From: Archivesica marissinica
Taxonomy: Eukaryota; Mollusca; Bivalvia; Venerida; Vesicomyidae
NCBI GenBank assembly: GCA_014843695.1
Contig: CM026390.1
Coordinates: 61,139,235-61,203,234, forward strand
Reading direction: 5' to 3'
Length of the DNA stretch: 64,000 nucleotides
Position numbers and translations under genes: made by a program. Of the stretch, positions 1-40,784 are shown one piece after another. Below the pieces are notes generated by a model, which saw nothing but the letters and a program-made list of their open reading frames with translations, made no database searches and was not told the DNA's origin. Each line of letters starts with the position of its first letter. Position 1 is the stretch's first letter.

Positions 1-1016
1 TTAGATTTGGGATCACTGTCAGATACATTAGATTTGGGATCACTGTCAGATACATTAGATTTGGGATCACTGTCAGGTACATTAGATTTGGGATCACTGT
101 CAGGTACATTAGATTTGGGATCACTGTCAGGTACATTAGATTTGGGATCACTGTCAGATACATTAGATTTGGGATCACTGTCAGGTACATTAGATTTGGG
201 ATCACTGTCAGGTACATTAGATTTGGGATCACTGTCAGATACATTAGATTTGGGATCACTGTCAGGTACATTAGATTTGGTATCACTGTCAGGTACATTA
301 GATTTGGGATCACTGTCGGGTACATTAGATTTGGGATCACTGTCGGGTACATTAGATTTGGGATCACTGTCGGGTACATTAGATTTGGGATCACTGTCGG
401 GTACATTAGATTTGGGATCACTGTCAGGTACATTAGATTTGGGATCACTGTCAGGTACATTAGATTTGGGATCACTGTCGGGTACATTAGATTTGGGATC
501 ACAGTCAGGTACATTAGATTTGGGATCACTGTCAGGTACATTAGATTTGGGATCAATGTCAGGTACATTAGATTTGGGATCACTGTCGGGTACATTAGAT
601 TTGGGATCACTGTTGGGTACATTAGATTTGGGATCACAGTCAGGTACATTAGATTTGGGATCACTGTCAGGTACATTAGATTTGGGATCACTGTCAGGTA
701 CATTAGATTTGGGATCACTGTCAGGTACATTAGATTTGGGATCACTGTCGGGTACATTAGATTTGGGATCACAGTCAGGTACATTAGATTTGGGATCACT
801 GTCAGGTACATTAGATTTGGGATCACTGTCAGGAACATTAGATTTGGGATCACTGTCAGGTACATTAGATTTGGGATCACTGTCAGGTACATTAGATTTG
901 GGATCACTGTCAGGTACATTAGATTTGGGATCACTGTCAGGTACATTAGATTTGGGATCACTGTCAGGTACATTAGATTTGGGATCACTGTCGGGTACAT
1001 TAGATTTGCTGTCTAA
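1..1016. repeat. 27-bp minisatellite, about 37 units
   Basis: Tandem units of 27 bp built on TTAGATTTGGGATCACTGTC plus AGGTACA start at the window edge and end near 1016. Because 27 is a multiple of 3, the array is open on the + strand as a 9-residue repeat (GSLSGTLDL). Sporadic changes (CTG to CAG or ATG, TCA to TTG) alter residues freely. A donor-like ATG|GTAAGG follows at 1028-1036, but the repeat frame leaves one base there while the next IRE1 exon needs phase 0. The array is therefore best read as intronic. Confidence 0.9.
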
Positions 1017-1070
1017 CCCTTTACATGATGGTAAGGATATGAATACTTTGTTTTGCTGTAATCCCAGCAT

Positions 1071-1290
1071 GTCCGATTAGCGCATTTGTTAGCGCGCTCG
1101 CTTCTAACCAATGTTACCATGTTGGATCCTCAGGCTGGTACTCTAGTGGCCAGATCGGATAGGTGGTTTTCTCCGGGTACTGCTGTTTTCCCCACTCGAA
1201 TTACCACATACATGCTTTCATCCATGCCAATGAGAGTGAGTGTTTAATATAAGTTGCTAAAGCCTGTTTCGCAATCGAACCTGTAATATG
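1071..1290 (+). mobile_element. tRNA-derived SINE, family A (diverged copy)
   Basis: An old copy of the family seen at 10281 and 41361. It has an A-box-like GATTAGCGC, a degraded B box, the core GGTTTTCTCCGGGTACT, and the 3' tail ending TTCGCAATCG. The core resembles the MetaSINE central domain known from molluscs and other invertebrates (from memory; not searched). No clear TSD was seen. Confidence 0.75.
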
Positions 1291-1346
1291 TCGATCTTAC
1301 GAAATAATTTAATTGGTGAGGTAAAGTCATAATTACTCTAATTTAG

Positions 1347-30248
<28,902 letters not shown>

Positions 30249-30258
30249 GGGAGATGAT

Positions 30259-30590
30259 GCACTCTGCCCTCGACATTACAGAGAGATGATGCACTCTGCC
30301 CTCGACATTACAGAGAGATGATGCACTCTGCCCTCGACATTACAGAGAGATGATGCACTCTGCCCTCGACATTACAGAGAGATGATGCACTCTGCCCTCG
30401 ACATTACAGAGAGATGATGCACTCTGCCCTCGACATTACAGTGAGATGATGCACTCTGCCCTCGACATTACAGAGAGAGTATACACTCCACCCTCGACAG
30501 AGACATTACAGAGAGATGATGCACTCTGCCCTCGACATTACAGAGAGAGTATACACTCCACCCTCGACAGAGACATTACAGAGAGAGGTT
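30259..30590. repeat. 32-bp minisatellite in the IRE1 3' UTR
   Basis: Units GATGATGCACTCTGCCCTCG plus ACATTACAGAGA begin about 10 bp after the stop codon. Later units vary (GTATACACTCCACCCTCGAC). It would be transcribed as 3' UTR if no poly(A) site precedes it; no clear AATAAA was seen up to 31360. Confidence 0.9.
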
Positions 30591-30679
30591 ACATTCCTGA
30601 GACGTTGCATAGAGAGTATACACACTGCCTTTGACTAACCAGAATTAGTATACAAGTTGCAATCAAGTGCCTATCCCGT

Positions 30680-30755
30680 GTAAGGGGACTGTCTCCCTCG
30701 AGAGGTTGAGGTTTAAAGTGAACTATATTTTCACCAAATTACAAAATGTTCCACT
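30680..30755. repeat. Diverged duplicated segment around the 45-bp array
   Basis: GGGGACTGTCTCCCTCGAGA followed by TTTAAAGTGAACTATATTTT resembles 31258-31340 (GGGGGCTGTCCTCGTTGAGA, TTTAAAATGAGCTATGCTTC). The two copies flank the 45-bp minisatellite. Confidence 0.55.
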
Positions 30756-30903
30756 TAAGAACTGTCATTTGTTCTGTATAAAATACTTTTAATTGTCACC
30801 CTTTGGAATGAGAGGTGTCGCCCGTGGGCTCTAGACAGGATTCACATGCATCTCAACGTGATGCATGCAGTGACAAAACTCATGACAAGAATATAACCAA
30901 AAC

Positions 30904-31210
30904 TACAGTACGTTCTGCCGTGATGTAAACGTGGAATGTTGAGCAAACTACAGTAAGTTCTGCCGTGATATAAACGTGGAATGTTGAGCAAACTACAGTA
31001 TGTTCTGCCGTGATATAAACGTGGAATGTTGAGCAAACTACAGTACGTTCTGCCGTAATGTAAACGTGGAATGTTGAGCAAACTACAGTACGTTCTGCCG
31101 TGATGTAAGCGTGGAATGTTGAGCAAACTACAGTACGTTCTGCCATGATATAAACGTGGAATGTTGAGCAAACTACAGTACGTTTTTCTGTGATGTAAAC
31201 GTGGAATGTC
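30904..31210. repeat. 45-bp minisatellite, 7 units
   Basis: Units ACAGTACGTTCTGCCGTGAT, GTAAACGTGGAATGTTGAGC, AAACT. 45 is a multiple of 3, so both minus-strand frames with 15-residue repeats are artefacts. Confidence 0.93.
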
Positions 31211-31365
31211 AAATATTAGTGAATGTAGACACAGTGTCCCAATTAAGAATGTAGCCCCCATCATGAGGGGCAGGGGGCTGTCCTCGTTGAGAGAATCTTC
31301 TTTAAAATGAGCTATGCTTCCATCAGAATACAAAAGTGTTTCGTCTGATACCATGTATCTGTTGT

Positions 31366-32500
31366 AAGTAAATAGCATGTACCTGTTATAAGTAAATAGC
31401 ATGTACCTGTTATAAGTAAATAGCAAGTACATGTTATAAGTAAATAGCAAGTACATGTTATAAGTAAATAGCATGTACCTACATAGCAAGTACATGTTAT
31501 AAGTAAATAGCATGTACCTACATAGCAAGTATATGTTTGTTATAAGTAAATAGCATGTACATGTTATAAGTAAATAGCATGTACCTGTTATAAGTAAATA
31601 GCAAGTACCTGTTATAAGTAAATAGCATGTACCTGTTATAAGTAAATAGCATGTACATGTTATAAGTAAATAGCAAGTACATGTTATAAGTAAATAGCAT
31701 GTACATGTTATAAGTAAATAGCAAGTACCTGTTATAAGTAAATAGCATGTACCTACATAGCAAGTACATGTTTGTTATAAGTAAATAGCATGTACCTGTT
31801 ATAAGTAAATAGCATGTACATGTTATAAGTAAATAGCATGTACATGTTATAAGTAAATAGCATGTACATGTTATAAGTAAATAGCATGTACATGTTATAA
31901 GTAAATAGCAAGTACCTGTTATAAGTAAATAGCATGTACCTGTTATAAGTAAATAGCATGTACATGTTATAAGTAAATAGCAAGTACATGTTATAAGTAA
32001 ATAGCATGTACATGTTATAAGTAAATAGCAAGTACCTGTTATAAGTAAATAGCATGTACATGTTATAAGTAAATAGCATGTACCTACATAGCAAGTACAT
32101 GTTTGTTATAAGTAAATAGCATGTACATGTTATAAGTAAATAGCATGTACCTGTTATAAGTAAATAGCATGTACATGTTATAAGTAAATAGCAAAAGTAA
32201 ATAGCATGTACATGTTATAAGTAAATAGCATGTACATGTTATAAGTAAATAGCATGTACATGTTATAAGTAAATAGCATGTACATGTTATAAGTAAATAG
32301 CAAGTACCTGTTATAAGTAAATAGCATGTACCTGTTATAAGTAAATAGCAAGTACATGTTATAAGTAAATAGCATGTACCTACATAGCAAGTACCTGTTA
32401 TAAGTAAATAGCAAGTACATGTTATAAGTAAATAGCAAGTACCTGTTATAAGTAAATAGCATGTACCTACATAGCAAGTACCTGTTATAAGTAAATAGTT
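31366..32500. repeat. 24-bp minisatellite, about 46 units
   Basis: Units AAGTAAATAGCATGTACCTG plus TTAT, mixed with CAAGTACATG variants. A composite variant CATGTACCTACATAGCAAGT recurs at irregular distances (near 31475, 31750, 32085 and 32371). Confidence 0.94.
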
Positions 32501-32742
32501 ATTTTCAATGTGCACCAATGAGCTGTAGAAATGGCTTACTTGTATGTGCTACAGTATTGCTGTATGATGTACGATTGTAAATATTTATTGGTCAAAATAT
32601 ATGTTAATAATGTTTATTTGGTTTGCCATATAATGTCACATTGTAACATATTTGGGATATAATGATTCATTGCATGTAATAGCATTGATATTTATAGATC
32701 AATAACCTTCATTGATAATATGTGATTGTGTCCGATCAAATG
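32501..32742. other. AT-rich sequence without recognised feature
   Basis: Possible far 3' UTR or intergenic DNA. No gene or canonical poly(A) signal is convincing. Confidence 0.5.
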
Positions 32743-32749
32743 CAAATGT

Positions 32750-32994
32750 CCAATTAGTGCAGTGGTTAGCGCACTCCCTTCTAACCAATGCGACCCGGGA
32801 TCGATCCTCGGACCGGGAAGTATGTGAAATGGTGCGGTGGTCGCCAGATCGGACAGGTGGGTTTTCTCCAGGTACTCCAGTTTACTCCCACACGAATGAC
32901 CACATTTACGCTTTCATCCGAGCCAACGAGAGTGATTAATATAAGTTGTTAAAACTTGTTTTGCAATCGTTGTAAAATAAATAAACTTTAAAAA
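32750..32994 (+). mobile_element. SINE family A, full length
   Basis: A box AATTAGTGCAGTGGTTAGCG, B-box-like GATCGATCC, core GGGTTTTCTCCAGGTACTCC, and tail AAAATAAATAAACTTTAA. CAAATGT at 32743-32749 and 32995-33001 is a possible 7-bp TSD. Confidence 0.9.
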
Positions 32995-33239
32995 CAAATG
33001 TACAGATATAGAGCATCTGAAATTTTCAATTCGGACAAATTCATGTTTAAGATTCTATATTTATTATAACTCAATTTACAAAGATGCGCATGTCTGTCCG
33101 TCCGTCTCTCAATTTCGTGTCCAGTCCATATTTCTAAAATGACTTCATAGAACTTGTATAAAATATTCGCCTGATAGAAACGACATGGTCACGGTGGCAC
33201 TTTGATGTCAAAAGTGAAGTGACTGTGTTTCGTGTTTAA

Positions 33240-33482
33240 CACTTTCAACACCACAGACCTCTAAATTGGCTTACAAAAAAGTGTAGATCCAGATGAGCCG
33301 GCTCGTGACGAGCCGTCTCATCAGGATCTGCACTTTTTTCAAGTAATATAACTATTTTTAGAAAAATAATTACCCATTTTGATTGAATGGGTAATGATCC
33401 AAATGTAATTTTGTTATTAATTTATTGGTCTAAAAATATCATGCACCAGTCCATGTCAGTTACTTGGTGTTGAATGGGTTAA
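33240..33482. mobile_element. Interspersed repeat with internal hairpin, copy 2
   Basis: Paralogue of 15208-15412. The hairpin here is longer, with the GAGCCGGCTCGTGACGAGCC palindrome between AGTGTAGATCC and GGATCTGCACT. Confidence 0.7.
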
Positions 33483-33659
33483 ATGGCTACATTTCGTGTG
33501 TGGTCATTATCTGATTAAAAAACTGAACATATTTTCTACACTACCATCAATTGTTCACCTCACCAAGATGACGTGCAGAGTGCGGATTTCACCCACACAT
33601 ATTCTAAGTCAAGGTCAAACTTAAGAGGTCAAATTGGGCTCTTATCTGGGTATGCTTAA

Positions 33660-34238
33660 AGCAGCATTACATCGTATGAAATAAAAGATATTTGAAATTT
33701 TTTAAGTATGGGTAGCAATGCTGCTACACATTCTAACATTATACTTTGTATGCTTATGTTCATTTGGTAAGCAGTGTTTTTTGCTATAAAACAAACTCGA
33801 AACTGAAAGTAGGACTTTCCGAGTCGATCGGTCACGCACCGGAATGCATCGTCCGCACTTGTTTACATTCGGAATGCATCGTTCCCATTTGTCCCACGTT
33901 GTTTTTTAAATTAAATTACTTGATATGTTGATTCATACCTCTGTTAACTAAGTCTTTTAGGGACATTTCTACATCCACGCGAAGGGTTCGACATTAGAGG
34001 AAGATAGATAGATAGTCTTTCATGTTCAAAATATATATACGTTGTTTTCTACATCCTCTGTTGTTTCACGCATGTGCGTGTTTACATTTCGTGTGTTGAT
34101 AAACAAATTCGCGTATACGACGGTTTAAATTTATTGGAATTTTATCGTTTCTGAGCGACTATTTCGATTTTTGTAAACACACACACATTAGTATTTATAT
34201 TTTACCCAAAACATCCTTTATTACGATGTAATGCTGCT
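33660..34238. mobile_element. TTAA-flanked TIR element, 579 bp
   Basis: AGCAGCATTACATCGTA at the left and TACGATGTAATGCTGCT at the right are perfect inverses, and both ends abut TTAA (33656-33659, 34239-34242). TTAA targets are the mark of piggyBac-type transposition, though the usual CCC start is absent. No transposase ORF. Confidence 0.82.
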
Positions 34239-34323
34239 TTAATAAACTGCTTCTATTATTGCACAACATGAGTTTCTCTAGATAATTTATGATCATCAAA
34301 CCTTCACAATGTCTGATGTTTTA

Positions 34324-34613
34324 CAGACTGATCTGTAGTCCAGTGGCAACACACGGGACTTGTAATCCAGAGATCGCAGGTTCAATCCCCCGTCTGACCC
34401 TAATAAAACAGTCTTTCAGATGGGACTTTAAACCGAGGTCTCGTGTCAGTGCTGTATACCGTGCACGTAAAAGAACCAGAGGAGATTGTGGAATGGGTCT
34501 CTGTCTGTATAATTGCACTATTCGCCAAAAAATCTAAAATGACATCTCTTCAGGAGGCGTCGCTCATATGGGCAACCGGTAGCGACGATAAATAAACGTA
34601 AAACACACAAAAT
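34324..34613 (+). mobile_element. SINE family B
   Basis: Head GATCTGTAGTCCAGTGGCAA, B box GGTTCAATCCC, body TCTTTCAGATGGGACTTTAA, and 3' end GCAACCGGTAGCGACGATAA. No convincing TSD. Confidence 0.9.
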
Positions 34614-34925
34614 CTCTGACATCGTGTGTTTCCTGATTCATAGCAACATCTGGAGTATTCATCTCCTTCAGTGATAGTTCTAGTTATTACAGGAGATTAG
34701 TTAAGGTTTCTTTTCGTCATGTATATAATATATTGTGTAGGTGTGATCTAACAGAAATCTCCAAGATACTTCATGTTCATGGTCAATTGTCTTTGATCTG
34801 GTGCAGAAACCATCCATGTGTAGATGATAATCAACACAACAGGTTGTTTTTACACTAGTAATGTCATGGTGCTTTATAAAATACATGTTGTTAATGTTGT
34901 ATCTACAATAACGTCATCTGTATCA
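34614..34925. other. No recognised feature
   Basis: Unique-looking sequence between a SINE and a minisatellite. Only short ORFs. Confidence 0.55.
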
Positions 34926-35560
34926 TAGTGCAATGTGGGTATGTATCATATTGCAATGTGGGTATATATCATAGTGCAATGTGGGTATGTATCATAGTGC
35001 AATGTGGGTATATATCGTACTGCAATGTGGGTATGTATTATAGTGCAATGTGGGTATATATCATAGTGCAATGTGGGTATATATCATACTGCAATGTGGG
35101 TATATATCATACTGCAATGTGGGTATATATCATACTGCAATGTGGGTATATATCATAGTACAATGTGGGTATATATCATACTGCAATGTGGGTATATATC
35201 ATACTGCAATGTGGGTATATATCATAGTGCAATGTGGGTATACATCATAGTGCAATGTGGGTATATATCATAGTGCAATGTGGGTATATATCATACTGCA
35301 ATGTGGGTATATATCATAATGTAATGTGGGTATATATCATAGTGCAATGTGGGTATATATCATAGTGCAATGTGGGTATATATCATAGTGCAATGTGTGT
35401 ATATATCATAGTGCAATGTGGGTATATATCATACTGCAATGTGGGTATATATCATACTGCAATGTGGGTATGTATCATAGTGCAATGTGGGTATATATCA
35501 TAGTGCAATGTGGGTATATATCATAGTGCAATGTGGGTATATATCATAGTGCAATGTGAC
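34926..35560. repeat. 23-bp minisatellite, about 28 units
   Basis: Units GTGCAATGTGGGTATATATC plus ATA, alternating GTGC and CTGC starts. Confidence 0.95.
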
Positions 35561-35667
35561 CTGTGTCATACGATAACTAAGCCCATTGTAATGTCGGTGG
35601 TGTCATTGGTTGTGTGCATTTGTGGGTGGAATGCTAAATCGCTATATACACATTTATTATATATATT

Positions 35668-35886
35668 TATGTAACTCGATTGATTGCAAGTTCTTACATT
35701 TTTAGACTATATGTTCTGCGACTTCATTCCTGGTGGAGTCTATTGTCATGATGGTGAGAAGAGGCAATGTGGTTTTAGGTGTCTTGGTTACGGACACCAC
35801 CACCATGATTCCTGCGGGGCTCAGACTTGCAACTCCTCAGTTATGAGGCAAACAGTGTACCCATTACACCACGGAGGTTCCTTGTT
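35668..35886 (-). mobile_element. tRNA-derived SINE, family G
   Basis: Reading the minus strand: head CCTCCGTGGTGTAATGGGTA (A box), B-box-like AAGTCTGAGCCCC, then a body with CAATAGACTCCACCAGGAAT and a tail near TTGCAATCAATCGAG. It shares tail words with families A and D. Confidence 0.7.
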
Positions 35887-35995
35887 GGTTGTCATATTAC
35901 ACAGCTCTTATTATTCTTGTTGTTTAATTTACCGAGTCTTATAATTCTGTTAATAAAGGTGTGTTTCTTTGTTTGTTTTATAGTAATAATATACA

Positions 35996-36123
35996 GATAT
36001 TGCATTCCTGGGTGGGCAATATGAAAAATATCACCCCGCGAACATGAATATTAACATCAGCCGAGGTTAATATTCATGTCTCGAGGGGTGATATTTTTCT
36101 TATTGCCCACTCAGGAATGCAAT
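35996..36123. mobile_element. Perfect-hairpin MITE, 128 bp
   Basis: ATATTGCATTCCTGGGTGGG is mirrored by CCCACTCAGGAATGCAATAT. AAAAATATCACCCC and ACATGAATATTAAC continue the stem to a loop near 36060. Almost no unpaired sequence. Confidence 0.83.
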
Positions 36124-36455
36124 ATTTATTTTATTACACCAAACTCGTGTACAAGTATTTATTTGAACTGGTTACAGCAAACAATCAAGATTCGAGTTGT
36201 CTCAGTAAATCTATTTATATAATCTGTAGGTATTTAGAAGCTTTTATGTATGCATATCAATAAGCGTCTTCCTATTAAGAGGGAAGCTTTGTTTTTAGCA
36301 ATATCCCAATGAGCGTTTTACTGATACAGACTGGAAGCCAAAGACTGTCAAAATTACCAAAAATATTGACCTGTCAATATTATCTCGGGAGGCAAATAGT
36401 AAATAATATTGACTGTTGGCATATGTGAATTTTGCATTGAGTAGTCGTATGAGGT
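36124..36455. other. No recognised feature
   Basis: AT-rich. Short ORFs only. Confidence 0.5.
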
Positions 36456-37242
36456 ATAGAGTGGTTGGCGTAAATCCCACATATAATGGCCAGTATAAAA
36501 TGTTAATTGCACTTGCCGTATATTATTATTTTCTTAATCGTGAAAACAACTTTCAAATCACTCTTGTTGACAGTTTTAGCTTCATCACGTGACCGTGCTG
36601 CTCAATACAGCTATCTTGTTGACAGTTTTAGCTTCATCACGTGACCTTGCTGCTCAATACAGCTATCTTGTTGACAGTTTTAGCTTCATCACGTGACCGT
36701 GCTGCTCAATACAGCTATCTTGTTGACAGTTTTAGCTTCATCACGTGAACGTGCTACTCAATACAGCTATCGCAACGGTGTCAGTCGGCACCCGTTTATA
36801 TGCGAAACTGAAGACTTCAGGGCACCTATGCACGGCGTACTTGTTATTTTTTTTATTTATCCACCATAACTTGTTGAATATCTTATTTTGATATAGTACA
36901 TTGAATAAAAACATTTATTGGTCTTAATCAGAAATGGTATAGAAACTATTTTTCGGGTTAGGTGTATATTTTTTAAATTCGGATAGCTACCTGAATTGCT
37001 CATACACCGTATCAGTTTCAGTGGAAATATTCTCCCAATGATTTGTTTGTTTATATTCGTCTGCTGGACGAGTCACGTGGCAGTTGCATAAGCCTACCGA
37101 TACACTCAACGGAATGCTATTGAACCATGCTTCAGCTCTGTCAGCGAAATTAGCCTAGAACTATATAAATATTTTAAATAAGGTTGGAAATGGAATATAC
37201 GCCGAGCATACGAATACGCCGAGCATAGGTTCCACCACTCTA
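36456..37242 (+). mobile_element. TIR element with 17-bp terminal repeat, copy 1
   Basis: Left end AGAGTGGTTGGCGTAAATCC; right end GCATAGGTTCCACCACTCT, with the TACGCCGAGCATA word twice. It matches 49616-50593 in reverse orientation along its length (for example CTCAACGGAATGCTATTGAA). No ORF of interest. Confidence 0.8.
36564..36771. repeat. 52-bp tandem repeat inside the TIR element, 4 units
   Basis: TTGTTGACAGTTTTAGCTTC starts at 36564, 36616, 36668 and 36720. Each unit has CATCACGTGAC. Copy 2 of the element shows one equivalent unit, so the expansion is specific to copy 1. Confidence 0.9.
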
Positions 37243-38061
37243 ATAAATGAAATTATTTTTAGAATTTTATGTCTTACGTTTATAATATTATAGCTACGCA
37301 CTATCAGAATATAGCTGCCATTTCTGTACAATATATATTCCTCTTTGTGTTGTATAAAACATTTATTGACATACCAAGTTTATGTAAACAAGCTCAAAAC
37401 CCAAGTGTGAAACAACATGTGTATCCTAAAAGGTTATGTGTATGTGATCAATGATAATATGTATTGTATTACTTGCCTTACATCTCACATGTTTCACCTG
37501 CTCATAATTACTTTTATTTAATATTAGATCAATTGGCTCTAAACGACAGTATCGCATTGTTCTTCCATTGTAGAGTTTAAGCTAATAGTAAACAAATGTC
37601 AAATTCCGGAGCGTAGCCAACTCTTTTCCGAAAATCCTGCATTGACTTTTCAGAATATATAAATTGCAAAAACAACATTTACGGTTTGAAAATAATTGTT
37701 TAAATTACTTTGGGATCTGTAGTAACATTGTAATTTATGTGATAAAATGTATTTTATGTTGTGGTCGTGGTTTTATTTTGCATCGTGATTTTATGTCGCT
37801 TCGGCCAACTGGGGGAATATGAATTTTATGTATTTATAAATTATATCTAAATTTATTTATGTTCTTCATTATACATGTATATTTATTACCGCAATATGTT
37901 TCTGTAATAAAATGGCACGATCAGATAGTTCTTGTTTCTTTATATATTTATTGGTGTCACGGTAACTGTACAGCTTCTACAAGTGTTATCTACATATGCT
38001 ATGCAGAAGGAGCAGACCTTAATTTAACCGTATTGTATTGCCTATATATACATGAATATAG
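37243..38061. other. No recognised feature
   Basis: AT-rich DNA without repeat structure, conserved domain or RNA. A 112-aa ORF nearby starts with no supporting context. Confidence 0.5.
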
Positions 38062-38166
38062 TTACACAATAACAATACAACATAACACAGGCAAATGGAT
38101 TGGACAACACGTTCTAACAACATTATATGTTGCCCAACCCATTTGCTTTTGTTATGTTGTATTATT
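38062..38166. mobile_element. Hairpin MITE
   Basis: ACAATACAACATAAC and GCAAATGGATTGG on the left pair with CCAACCCATTTGC and GTTATGTTGTATT on the right. Its GCAAATGGATTGG word recurs near 40930 and 45795. Confidence 0.65.
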
Positions 38167-38391
38167 ATTAGACCTTCGTGTGTGCATTGACCTGTAAAAG
38201 AGATTCGTTTTTAAAGTTTTTATCGAGATTCTGATGATTTGAATATGCAGAATCGTGATTATAAATACGCGCATCCGATATGCTACAGCTATCCGAAATT
38301 TATTATTTCGGACAAACAATGTCGACATTAGCGAACAACTGTTTCTTCCTGCTTACATCGGAGGAAAGCTATCTGTATCTGTTGAAATACG

Positions 38392-38630
38392 TAGACAGGA
38401 CCACTGCTGGTATAACGTAAGTAGACAGGACCACTGCTGGTATAACGTAAGTAGACGGGACCACTGCTGGTATAACGTAAGTAGACGGGACCACTGCTGG
38501 TATAACGTAAGTAGACAGGACCACTGCTGGTATAACGTAAGTAGACAGGACCACTGCTGGTATAACGTAAGTAGACGGGACCACTGCTGGTATAACGTAA
38601 GTAGACAGGACCACTGCTGGTATAACCATT
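38392..38630. repeat. 30-bp minisatellite, 8 units
   Basis: Units CGTAAGTAGACAGGACCACT plus GCTGGTATAA. Each unit boundary has AACGTAAGTAG, a strong 5' splice-site consensus. Confidence 0.94.
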
Positions 38631-40160
38631 CACTTGTTGAAGCAGTGATAGCGAGTTCGTTTCCCTCAGTGATCAACCATTCGCTTGTGGAAGCAGTGAT
38701 AGCGAGTTCGTTTCCCTCAGTGATCAACCATTTGCTTGTGGAAGCAGTGATAGCAAGTTCGTTTCCCTCAGTGATCAACCATTCGCTTGTGGAAGCAGTG
38801 ATAGCGAGTTCGTTTCCCTCAGTGACCAACCATTCGCTTGTGGTAGCAGTGATAGCGAGTTCGTTTCCCTCAGTGATCAACCATTCGCTTGTGGAAGCAG
38901 TGATAGCGAGTTCGTTTCCCTCAGTGATCAACCATTCGCTTGTGGTAGCAGTGATAGCGAGTTCGTTTCCCTCAGTGACCAACCATTCGCTTGTGGAAGC
39001 AGTGATAGCGAGTTCGTTTCCCTCAGTGATCAACCATTCGCTTGTGGAAGCAGTTCCCTCAGTGATCAACCATTCGCTTGTGGAAGCAGTTCCCTCAGTG
39101 ATCAACCATTCACTTGTGGAAGCAGTTCCCTCAGTGATCAACCATTCACTTGTTGAAGCAGTTCCCTCAGTGATCAACCATTCACTTGTGGAAGCAGTTC
39201 CCTCAGTGATCAACCATTCACTTGTGGAAGCAGTTCCCTCAGTGATCAACCATTCACTTGTGGAAGCAGTGATCAACCATTCACTTGTGGAAGCAGTTCC
39301 CTCAGTGATCAACCATTCACTTGTTGAAGCAGTTCCCTCAGTGATCAACCATTCACTTGTTGAAGCAGTTCCCTCAGTGATCAACCATTCACTTGTGGAA
39401 GCAGTTCCCTCAGTGATCAACCATTCACTTGTTGAAGCAGTTCCCTCAGTGATCAACCATTCACTTGTTGAAGCAGTTCCCTCAGTGATCAACCATTCAC
39501 TTGTTGAAGCAGTTCCCTCAGTGATCAACCATTCACTTGTTGAAGCAGTTCCCTCAGTGATCAACCATTCACTTGTTGAAGCAGTTCCCTCAGTGATCAA
39601 CCATTCACTTGTTGAAGCAGTTCCCTCAGTGATCAACCATTCACTTGTTGAAGCAGTTCCCTCAGTGATCAACCATTCACTTGTTGAAGCAGTTCCCTCA
39701 GTGATCAACCATTCACTTGTTGAAGCAGTTCCCTCAGTGATCAACCATTCACTTGTGGTAGCAGTGATAGCGAGTTTGTTTCCCTCAGTGATCAACCATT
39801 CACTTGTGGTAGCAGTGATAGCGAGTTCGTTTCCCTCAGTGATCAACCATTCGCTTGTGGAAGCAGTTCCCTCAGTGATCAACCATTCACTTGTTGAAGC
39901 AGTTCCCTCAGTGATCAACCATTCACTTGTGGAAGCAGTGATAGCGAGTTTGTTTCCCTCAGTGATCAACCATTCACTTGTGGAAGCAGTGATAGCCAGT
40001 TCGTTTCCCTCAGTGATCAACCATTCGCTTGTGGAAGCAGTGATAGCGAGTTTGTTTCCCTCAGTGATCAACCATTCACTTGTGGTAGCAGAGATAGCGA
40101 GTTCGTTTCCCTCAGTGATCAACCATTCACTTGTGGTAGCAGAGATAGCGAGTTCGTTTC
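38631..40160. repeat. 51/36-bp composite minisatellite
   Basis: Long units are CCATTCGCTTGTGGAAGCAG, TGATAGCGAGTTCGTTTCCC, TCAGTGATCAA. Short 36-bp units lack TGATAGCGAGTTCGT. Both lengths are multiples of 3, so 640- and 589-residue ORFs are open on opposite strands. Long units flank a core of about 20 short units. Confidence 0.95.
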
Positions 40161-40204
40161 AGGTGCGAAATGGATGAATATTATGATTTTACATTAAATG
40201 AATT

Positions 40205-40702
40205 AAAAGACTGTAACAACAATATGAGATTGTGACAACAATATGAGACTGTGACAACAATATTAGACTGTGACAACACTATGAGACTGTGACAACAATA
40301 TGAGACTGTGACAACAATATGAGACTGTGACAACAATATGAGACTGTGACAACACTATGAGACTGTGACAACAATATGAGACTGTGACAACAATATGAGA
40401 CTGTGATAACAATATGAGACTGTGACAACAATATGAGACTGTGATAACAATATGAGACTGTGACAACAATATATGACTGTGACAACAATATGAGACTGTG
40501 ACAACAATATGAGACTGTGACAACAATATGAGACTGTGATAACAATATGAGACTGTAACAACAATATGAGACTGTGATAACAATATGAGACTGTGACAAT
40601 AATATGAGACTGTGACAACACTATGAGACTGTGACAACAATAATATGAGACTGTGACAACAATATGAGACTGTGACAACAATATAAGACTGTGACAACAA
40701 TA
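40205..40702. repeat. 19-bp minisatellite, about 26 units
   Basis: Units CAACAATATGAGACTGTGA with few changes. Confidence 0.95.
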
Positions 40703-40784
40703 GCATAATATTTCGGAGTTTGAAAATCATGCCGATATTATACTAATGCCTATAAGTATAACTCACAAGGTTGATACTGTATTC

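Noticed and set aside
7..1080. 357-residue GSLSGTLDL repeat protein as an IRE1 exon
   Set aside because: The only donor-like site (after 1030) leaves phase 1, but the next IRE1 exon requires phase 0. Substitutions are not biased to silent changes.
38255..40177. 640-residue ORF and its 589-residue antisense partner
   Set aside because: Both follow from 30-, 36- and 51-bp units being multiples of 3. No domain, signal or splice context.
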